64,000 nt of DNA from Kryptolebias marmoratus (Eukaryota > Chordata > Actinopteri > Cyprinodontiformes > Rivulidae), in contig NC_051431.1 of NCBI RefSeq assembly GCF_001649575.2, positions 15,311,183-15,375,182 of the forward strand. The letters run 5' to 3'. Under the pieces are notes generated by a model that was not told where the DNA came from, made no database searches, and was given only the letters and a program-made list of their open reading frames with translations. Both the position numbers and the translations under genes were made by a program. Below, in pieces: positions 56,934-64,000 of the stretch (within the stretch, counting starts at the first letter, position 1; each line of letters begins with the position of its first letter).

Positions 56934-57400
56934 CACTATATTGCCAAATGTATTCACTCACCCACTCAAATCACTGAATTCAGGTGTTCCAATCAGTTTG
57001 GGGACGGCCCTTTCCTGTTCCAACATGACTGTGCGGCAGTGCACAAAGCAAGGTCCATGAAGGCATGGATGAGCGAGTTTGGTGTGGAAGAACTTGACTA
57101 GCCTGCACAGAGTCCTGACCTGACATGAGAGAACACCATTGGGATGAATTAGAGCGAAACCTGTGATCCAGGCCTTCTGTACAACATCGGTGTCTCACCT
57201 CACAGATGTGCTTCTGGAGGAATAGTCAAACATTCCCATTAACACACTTCTAAACCTTATGGAAAGCCTTCCCAGAAGAGATGAAGCTGTTATAGCTGCA
57301 AAGGGTGGGCCAACATCATTTTAAACCCCATGGATTAAGAATGGGAGGTCACTCAAGTTCGTGTGAAGGGAGGCGAGCGAATACTTTTGGCAATGTAGTG
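56934..57400 (+). mobile_element. Tc1-like transposon, internally deleted, with TA duplication
   Basis: The terminal inverted repeats are CACTATATTGCCAAATGTAT (left) and the complementary ATACTTTTGGCAATGTAGTG (right). TA sits on both sides (56932-56933 and 57401-57402), the Tc1/mariner target duplication. At 467 bp, only the 3' part of the transposase gene remains between the ends. Confidence 0.85.
56990..57330 (+). pseudogene. Tc1-like transposase, C-terminal remnant
   Basis: The plus strand encodes GPFLFQHDCAAVHKARS, then WMSEFGVEELD and PAQSPDL in nearby register, then, after a one-base shift, HHWDELER. In the Tc1 family the Asp in FQHD is the second catalytic acid, and the third (Glu) lies in the SPDLNPIE block; here that block is disrupted by a 1-nt deletion and stops. 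The N-terminal DNA-binding region and the first catalytic Asp are absent. It is inactive. The reverse frame at 56980-57198 is a shadow. Confidence 0.8.
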
Positions 57401-57575
57401 TATTACAGGCACTAACAAACCACACAAAATCCCACAATATTGCATGAGATCACAGATGAGACGTTTACAAGCCTTAACCAAAATGGCTACAACTCTATTT
57501 TTACTGAGGATCTTAGTTTGAAACTCTAGCATGAAAAGCAGCGTTTCTTCAAGGAATGTTAGGCCTTTACTTTTA

Positions 57576-59040
57576 TATTGTTTTCTTTTATACTTGCCTA
57601 CTGCTCTCAGACAGTAAAAGTCAATGCTTTAATCAGTTGCACATACTTGCCAGCTGTCGAGTTGTATCTATTAAATTACATTCTCTAAAATTAATCATAA
57701 ACCAATCTTTTTGGTGCAATATGTCCTGACTTTGCAACACTTCAGGGGATTTTAAAAAACAAAGCCAGCTCTAAGTGTCAGCCGAACCCTCGTTCATCTG
57801 CGTATGGGGAGTTTTTAGCTTTAAGCTCAACGCCCCTGACGGGCCAGAGAAATGGAATATTCCTCTGAACCTGTCAAGCACCGGCATGTGAAGGGTCCCG
57901 GCAGCTGTCTTCCTGCTGTGCACTCAGCTCTGCTCGAGGCTGCATAGCACACATTCCTCACTGACTCACCAACCGTGTGTATCTTCACAACTTTCAGTCT
58001 AGTCCTGTACGCCTCACTGGCTCCCACATCGAAGGCAACTGCATGTGTGTGTCGTCCGCGATATAAACAAGTCGGTGACTCACGCTTTGTTATATAAGAT
58101 CTGCCCTATGCCCAGCTGCCCGTCAAAACACGAGGCCTGTCTGGGAAGAGGAAGAGCCGCCTGATCTTGACCTGAAGTTTGGACTGAATTAAGAATGGAG
58201 AATTTATCTGTGTGTATGCCTTCAAATTCACCATATCATAACCCACAGAATTTTTTTTAAACTTGCTGTACATGCCACCATGGAGATAAAATGATTGTTT
58301 TGTCAGTGTTCCCACATACACAAACACATTGGTGCCTGCATCATTTCCTGCCACAAACAGAAAACCGGTTTCACCTGCTTAAGTCAAAAGGCCTCACCTT
58401 TTTCAAACTTAAAGCAATTACTTGTCACACCCTGGAGCTCATTTCCAGGCTTAACACGTAAACTACAGGAATTAACTGGTAGTTACTAGCAACGTGTATT
58501 TTATGTTAGTGATTCCAGCTTCTTGCCCTGCTATGAAAAAGTACTTCTGCTCTAGTTTCATTTAATTCGGTTACATTTCTCCGTGCCAATCCTCCCTCAC
58601 AGGTGCAGCATACCAGAGATAAGCTGCCCTGCTGTTTTTCTTTTTTTCTTTTTTTGGTTTCTTTTTTTTCCTGTAACGGCAAAAAAAAGTTCCTTTTGTG
58701 CTCCGACTGATTCGTCTGAAGCCTGTGTAGCAACCGTTTGTGTGTATGACTGCATCTGCTCAAGTGTTGAAGTCATTGCATTTTGACCCAGTTAGCATTT
58801 TCAGGAGGGTGTTGGCACTTTCAGGCACTAGTGACAGTGACCTGGATTTTATTCAAGAAAAGAAAACGCAAAACAAACAAAAGGAAACATCTCTCAGGTG
58901 GAGCTGTTGGTCACATCTTTCCAAAATATTAAAAAGTGTCTTGGAGTGTGATTTCACAGAAAAACTAAAATGGATTGGAAGCAATGTCTGAAAAAAACAA
59001 AGTAGACCACCATGATTTAATGGCATGTTCATCGTGTAAA
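57576..59040. other. Unique sequence with a GC-richer patch
   Basis: 57780-58170 is less AT-rich than its surroundings, with several CpGs, and could be regulatory or conserved; no gene was recognised. The reverse frame at 57827-58027 has no recognisable domain. Confidence 0.3.
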
Positions 59041-59072
59041 CATGTTTTCTGTAAACTCATCAGTCTGTCAAA

Positions 59073-59230
59073 CCATTGTTGAAAAGCTTCGGCCCACTAT
59101 TCTTTTCAGTGTTGCTTAAGTTCATTGATGTTTGCAGACATTCTCTTAATTTCCAGCCACAATGTTTCAATCAGGTTGAGACGTAGACTTTCAGTAGGTC
59201 ACTGCAACACTTTGATCATTATCTTTTACA
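59073..59230 (-). pseudogene. Second Tc1-like transposase remnant (different family)
   Basis: The minus strand gives LNLIETLWLEIKRMSANINELKQH in register (split here as LNLIETLWLEIKR and MSANINELKQH), then KE, a stop, and WAEAFQQW. From memory, teleost Tc1-like transposases end with a SPDLNLIE..W..LKR ... ANLNELKQHC.EEW block. The Glu of LIE, the third catalytic residue of the family, is retained, while the preceding Asp of SPDL reads Arg. Related non-coding-strand sequence (GGGGTCATTGTCAAACTATA, then GACCCAAACC) continues to about 59345. This is a decayed fragment without inverted repeats. Confidence 0.65.
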
Positions 59231-59440
59231 TCTGAGATGTGCTGCTCTGATTGTGGGGTCATTGTCAAACTATATGACCCAAACCTGATAAAAATGTAGC
59301 TTTCAAAGATGATGGTCTTACACGTGATTCTGAGAACACGTTCCAAAACAAGCTTGAGCCCCTTTACCAGACTGACTGGCAGCATTTGCTGGTGTCTGTC
59401 CTACTTGGTGTTGTGTTGATATACACCTGACTGCTACACA

Positions 59441-60081
59441 ACATTCATCTATTTTCTTCCACGTATACAAGGTTGAGCTGTGGAGGTAGCAGGTCCCACT
59501 GGGAAGCACACAGTGACACTCTCCAGCTCCTTTCTGTCCTTTCCCAGGCCAGAAAGGATATTAAGTTCCTTCAGCGAGCTCTAGGTCCGTTCCTGGGTCT
59601 CCTCCAAGTGGGATGTGCCTGGAAAACCTCCAAAGGAATGCATCCTAATCAGATCCATGAAGCACCTCAAATGACTCCTTTCGACGTGGAGGAGCAGTGG
59701 CAGTATTCCAAGTTCCCAAACCAGGTTGCTACTCTTGACAATATGCCTCAAGATCCTGTCCATGAACACCACAAACAGAATCAGAGACAATGACCAGCGC
59801 TGGCGGAGTCCAACCTGCACTGGGAACGAGTTTGATTATGTGCCAAAGATTTAGCCACAGCTCATGCTTTGGTTATACAGGGTTCTTGATAGCTTGTAAA
59901 AGTGATGCCAGCACCCTACATGCCTGCACCTACCTCCCTACAGAATGTCTTTGGGGACATGGTTGTAAGCCTTCTCCAGGGCCACAAAACACATGTGGAC
60001 TGAACAATCAAACCCTGTCCACTGGTCCACAACCCAAACCAAAGCTCCACTGCTCCTCATGAATCCTCCTGGTTTGCTCCA
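59441..60081 (-). pseudogene. Rex3-like RTE reverse transcriptase, internally deleted
   Basis: Minus-strand pieces in order: EEQWSFGLGCGPVDRV, then after a frameshift VHMCFVALEKAYNHVPKDIL, then GLRQRWSLSLILFVVFMDRI, then HVERSHLRCFMDLIRMH, and finally a decayed counterpart of the C-terminus seen at 3-101, with a GGAAGAAAATAGATGAATGT tail at 59441-59460. In the RT family the block FVDLEKA holds a catalytic Asp; here it reads Ala. The YADD region is absent, because the reading passes directly from the FVVFMDRI block to the C-terminal HVERS block, so an internal deletion removed the core. It is dead and 5'-truncated. Open frames at 59473-59793 and 59790-60062 (plus) are shadows. Confidence 0.8.
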
Positions 60082-60110
60082 GAGCAGCAAATCATAAAAT
60101 AAATGATTAC

Positions 60111-61929
60111 ATTTGCTAATTATCACTTCATTGACTCCATTTGGACAGTAGCACCTGGTTGCAATGTCTTCTTTTAATGATCATAAAAGTAATGTGTGCC
60201 GTATTTCCAAGCACTGTTTCTGTATTTTGGGTTAGTTTTATGGTGTGATGTCATATGGTGTTGACAATATAAGGTTATGTATTTGAAAAAAATTGTAGAT
60301 GTACTTATTTTTTGGCATTAAGAGTATCTTAACTTTCCCTGATACAGACATTAGGAAAAGACTGAAGATCCATCACATTAGCATCATTTTTTGGCTGTAA
60401 AGAACAAACATTTAAATGAGTGTTGCACATATCCTTAGGCCTAGATTTACTGTTGCAAAGCACGTTTCAAAGTGAAAATTTTGACAGTTGCTACTTATTA
60501 TTCATGTTCAGTTGTAATTCAGTCCCCGAAAGCCGGGGACAGTGTTTGTTGCGTCTGACCTCGTTACATATGTATTTTTGGGGAGTCCCCCTTTCGGTGC
60601 GGAACATTCGGGGAGGAGTATATTTAAATGAATCAATTCGACTCATTTATGTATTTTTGATTTGATACCAGATGCCGACTTGCCTGCTTTGATGAATCTG
60701 CCTCTTCGTCTGCTCCCTGGGGCGAGAGTGCAACAACTGGCCGGTGAACTGAGCCACGTTGCAAACACTGACAAGAAGGAAACAAAGGTGCCTTTTTGGA
60801 GGCTACATGTACTCGTTCATTAAATGCACTTGAATCAAACCGCCACGTAAATGTAAAAGCCAGAGTGTTTGAAATGCGGACTCCTTTTTTGAGCTCATGC
60901 TCCTCAGCTGTTGCTGCGGTAACTGGTGGTAACTTCCCCACATGACTGTTTTCCTCACTTTTCGGTTTATAAAGAGGATCTGGAATGTGGCGTATAAGCA
61001 CCTTCTTGTGTTTTCACAAGCGGCGTGAAAACACACACACTCGCATACACACTCGGGCACTACTTTTCCTATTACATCTTTACACATCTGTATCGTTTCA
61101 CACGCTTTACAAGAGAGTCTTTCACATGTGAGGAATGAGTGTCCCACACTGTGAGTCAGAGGGAGCTGCAGCTATGGTCAGGTGTGTGTGTGTGTGTAAA
61201 TAGTGGCATGGTGGGAAATACAAAGTGTACTTGAGAGAGAGGAAGCGACTTAAGGAACTGAAGAGAGGGCAGAGAAGATACAGCAGGTCTAAGTGTATTT
61301 ATCTCCTTGTTTGGCTCATTTTTAAGACCTGCCAGTAACGTAAAAACACACACATGTGTGCACAAAATGTTATGTTTATATCTCGCCATGTGCCCTTCTG
61401 TTTAAATACTGTTTATGGCGTTATAAAATTAATTTAGGTTATTCTTAGGTGGGGAAAATCCTGACATTGTAAAGTTTATCACCACACGTGAGACCACGTT
61501 TATGCTTAATTGCACTGAAAATGAATGTAGCGACAGCAGACAAACGCAGGAGAAACCAAGTGTTTCCCTGAGACTGGAGCTACGGTTCATATACGGGGTC
61601 AAACTTTGTTTTGAACCGTTTTGCTGCAAACCTCACCTGAATGTCTGTGGCCGTGTTTTACCTGAAAGCAACCAAAACCGAAAGTAGTTTATTCATTTTA
61701 AAACAGCACCCGGCGACTTCTCAGTAATTTTCCAAGCTTAAAAAGTAGTGACTGAACTGTAAAGTGTTATATAATTCAGAGTACTGTTTTGAATACTGTC
61801 TGTGCTGTTCATGTGAGAGAGAGAAAAAACAAGACGGTAAAATGACACATAAAGGGAATCAAAGTAGCAACTGGTTCATCAATCAGCCGAGGTGCATGTG
61901 CGAACTCTAAAACAAAAGCCTCCAGTGAC
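60111..61929. other. Unique sequence
   Basis: A 7-bp perfect stem GTCCCCG/CGGGGAC with a 5-base loop lies at 60522-60540. A short (GT)n patch lies near 61182-61197. Reverse frames at 60633-61147 have no recognisable domain. No dispersed family recognised. Confidence 0.4.
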
Positions 61930-62600
61930 GCAGACAGACAAGGGCTCTGGCTCCCCGGGACTCTTTTTCGCAATATTTCACTTGTGTCCGAGACACATCT
62001 GTAAAAGCCCTCTCCTCCTTGGCTCGTCGTCGTGCGAGTGTGTGCGTGCTGTTCCAGTCAGGAACATACTTTTCCTTTTAAAGAAACAGAAAGGAGTAAA
62101 AGAGAAAGTGTGGGCAGAACAGGTTTGTGGCGCACAGACGGCGAGGGGGCGGGGCCAGCGAAGGTGGACTAAAGGTTGGAGGCGTCAAGAAATTTATCAG
62201 TTGACTTTGGAACGCGGGAATGGGCACGACTGCAAAGATAAACGGAGATACAAGCTCAGCACATGAAGATCTGATTATGAATGACGTAAAAGACGATTCT
62301 AAAGGGTCCTCTTTCAACAACATGAGAGTCTGAGTGTAGTCATGACCTGCATTATTTATTACAGAATTGTGAAAATGTTAGATCTTCGTGGTCATGATCT
62401 TCCATTCTATTGGACAAACAAGCTTTTTGTTCTTCAAGGTGCTGCGAGCCCAAGTCACGCGGTCCCTGAAATCTATACATTTCTTAAGCTCCGTACAAAA
62501 GACGCCGCGGGGCAGATCGTTCTGCCCCGCAGCACCGCGCCTCCTTCTCTGACAGATTTTAAAGGATGACAAACGACGCTGTCGTGTTCTGAAACCAGTG
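61930..62600. promoter_or_regulatory. GC-richer, CpG-containing patch; possible promoter or CpG island remnant
   Basis: Against an AT-rich background this patch has clustered CpGs (CGTCGTCGTGCGAG near 62026; GACGGCGAGG near 62138), a GC-box GGGGGCGGGGC at 62145-62155, and GCCGCGGGGC followed by a hairpin at 62507. No TATA box, transcription start or adjacent coding exon could be identified. Frames at 61892-62266 and 62342-62569 have no recognisable domain. Confidence 0.25.
62507..62530. other. Perfect 10-bp GC-rich hairpin
   Basis: GCGGGGCAGA (62507-62516), loop TCGT, TCTGCCCCGC (62521-62530). The stem is perfect and eight of its ten pairs are G-C. Function unknown. Confidence 0.9.
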
Positions 62601-62689
62601 GTTGCCATATAAGAACATCACTTTTGTGAACATACATCGGCGAATGTCGAAAAACCACCAAGCTGCCGGGACAAAGTGTGTTATAAAAT

Positions 62690-62985
62690 ATGTTCTCGAG
62701 GTGATGGTGTAGCATTTAGAGCGTGTGTCGTGAATGACTCTCAGCCACGCTGAATCTTAGCGCAATATAGGCAAAACTGGCTGAATTGTAACCATTTATG
62801 TGTCTCCAAAGGTCAGCAGGCTGTGGCGACCATCTTGGATTGGGTTGACTCCACAAGTTAATCAGTTGTAGAGGGAAATCTAATCGTCACTTTCTGAGAG
62901 TCCTCTGGTTCGTGAAATGTTTTCGCTAAAATTAAGGCCCAACGAACACACACAAACACACACACACAGGCAAACACATCACCTA
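62690..62985 (+). repeat. Dispersed repeat family A copy
   Basis: Plus-orientation unit: GTGAATGACTCTCAGCCACG, GACCATCTTGGATTGGGTTG, ACTCCACAAGTTAATCAGTT, CACTTTCTGAGAGTCCTCTG, ending in a short CA-rich patch (62947-62968). Its sequence is closer to the reconstructed family pattern than most copies. Confidence 0.65.
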
Positions 62986-63739
62986 ATACGATTAGCCCTG
63001 ACTATAAGCAGTGTGACAGTGAAACAAAAAGGTAAATTATTCTGCATAAACATGAGGTGTAGATATTGTTTTGCTTTGTTTTTAAGAGAGTGTACAAAAC
63101 TTCAAAATGAATCATATCTGTAATTTTAACGGTTGATCTTAAGAGTTTGTTTTTTATACTGTATATGAGTTGTTTTAGTTTATTCTATGAAATCTCTACA
63201 TCTTAGTGACTTTCTCCTGACCTAGTTTGTACTCTTCATTTAAGCTCAGTTTTAAAATGGTTCACTCACAGTCTGCAAAAAACACACAAAAAACATCCTC
63301 TTTTTTTCTTTTTCTTCTCACTTTCTTTTTCCTCCTCTACCATAGTTCCTCTACAATATATACATATTATCCTTCCAGCATACTTGTGGTATTTTCATGA
63401 AAACCCTGCCTTTCCGAGTCTCTTACATAATGTGAAAAGTTTGACATTTCTGAACGCACATCCTCAGTGCTCTCTTTGTGTTTATAGGAATGTTTTTCAT
63501 TGACTTTCGGGGTAGTTTCACCACTATAACCCGAGCTCATTTCCTGGCAGCTGCTCCAGCGCGCCGTTCAGAACATTTTGTTTCATTTTCCTACAGTGGC
63601 TTCCCGTCTATCCCTTCCCCCCTCATTCTTCTGCTTTTCTGCACCGGGGCCCTGTTTCCGTGTGAAGAGGAAGAGGCTGTTATACTCTGGAAAAGTCCAA
63701 AGGGAAATGGAAGGGAGGGAGAGATTATGAGAAACAATA
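62986..63739. other. Unique sequence
   Basis: T/C-rich patch near 63298-63340. The forward frame at 63478-63795 and the reverse frames opposite it have no recognisable domain. Confidence 0.4.
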
Positions 63740-64000
63740 AGAACGACAGAAAATGCATTTTCTGGAGAGAAAAAAAAATGCAATGTGAACGCTGAGCGCT
63801 GATTCTGCTGAAAATTGCTAAAGAAGCTAAAACTGAGTTGTTAAAGCTAAAAGAAGCAAAATGATAGATGGGAGGCAACAGTAGCAAAACATGAGCTAAA
63901 AGTAGCAAATACCAGCTAAAGGTTGAGTAAAGCAGAAAGGCAGCTGAAAGCTAAAAGCAGTTATATAGAAGATAAAAACTAAAAATAACAAAAGGATAGC
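63740..64000. repeat. AGCTAAAA-rich degenerate tandem repeat, copy 2, running off the window
   Basis: The leader GAAAATGCATTTTC and CGCTGAGCGCTGATT are followed by AACTGAGTTGTTAAAGCTAA and reiterations of GAGCTAAAAGTAGCAAA, in the same order as at 21566-21915. The right end is outside the window. Confidence 0.65.

Larger units (their letters stand above)
56725..57575 (-). repeat. Dispersed repeat family A, split by a Tc1-like insertion
   Basis: Before the insertion: AATGAAACTTTCAGAAATTA, CCCCAATTCAAGATGGCTAC, TCTAACTCTGTCAGTTTTTA, GTCATCCTCAACACATA. After it: TTACAGGCACTAACAAACCA, TTTGAAACTCTAGCATGAAA and the terminal CAAGGAATGTTAGGCCTTTA. Removing 56934-57400 and one TA restores the order seen in the copy at 23215-23612. 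Confidence 0.75.

Noticed and set aside
60522..60540. GTCCCCG/CGGGGAC hairpin as a functional RNA element
   Set aside because: Only 7 bp; short GC stems occur by chance, and nothing nearby supports a transcript.
1..64000. CRISPR arrays, bacterial operons, phage or plasmid features
   Set aside because: The composition, retroelements and microsatellites are those of a vertebrate genome. The direct repeats here are microsatellites or dispersed transposons without regularly spaced unique spacers.

Overview
This window is non-coding, repeat-laden genomic DNA from a vertebrate, most likely a spiny-rayed teleost fish. The evidence is the mixture of elements: an RTE-clade LINE of Rex3 type with a GATG-type tail, Tc1/mariner and hAT fragments of kinds common in teleosts, a Penelope-like element with a GIY-YIG remnant, solo LTR-like units, and abundant TA, CA and ATGG microsatellites in AT-rich sequence. 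There is no dense coding, no operon structure and no tRNA, rRNA or CRISPR feature that I can support. Long open frames are few and most are chance frames or shadows.

Only one stretch reads like a real host protein: 20090-20266 on the minus strand, a candidate last coding exon of an unidentified protein with a charged C-terminus. If it is real, the sequence at higher coordinates would be its introns, and the gene would run leftwards across the middle of the window. All other protein-like sequence is transposon-derived and broken: an RTE/Rex3 C-terminus at 3-101, a Penelope GIY-YIG at 36800-37009 (-), a LINE reverse-transcriptase tail at 43823-44224 (+), Tc1 transposase pieces at 56990-57330 (+) and 59073-59230 (-), and a Rex3-like reverse transcriptase at 59441-60081 (-).

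Layout. 1-5700: LINE tail, one TTAA-ended inverted-repeat element, an hAT MITE with an 8-bp target duplication, a two-arm inverted repeat (3739-4311), and a compositionally distinct block that may be conserved non-coding DNA. 5716-7340: a Tc1 end and an hAT end separated by a 100-N gap, then a reiterated dispersed repeat (family A). 8-19 kb: more copies of both families and two LTR-like units of one family (11402-11841, 13144-13613). 20-29 kb: the candidate exon, an AGCTAAAA-rich repeat, and a 160-bp ATGG array. 33-37 kb: nested insertions (retroelement in MITE, next to a Penelope fragment). 38-50 kb: microsatellites, the LINE remnant and a polyadenylated reverse frame. 50-60 kb: Penelope-like hairpin end, an hAT element, a Tc1 element nested in a family-A repeat, then adjacent Tc1 and Rex3 remnants. 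60-64 kb: a GC-richer patch with a 10-bp perfect hairpin, and a second copy of the AGCTAAAA repeat running off the end.

The elements do not work together as a pathway. What they record is a layered insertion history, with several nests and target duplications readable from the sequence. Family names come from memory of teleost repeats and were not checked against a database.
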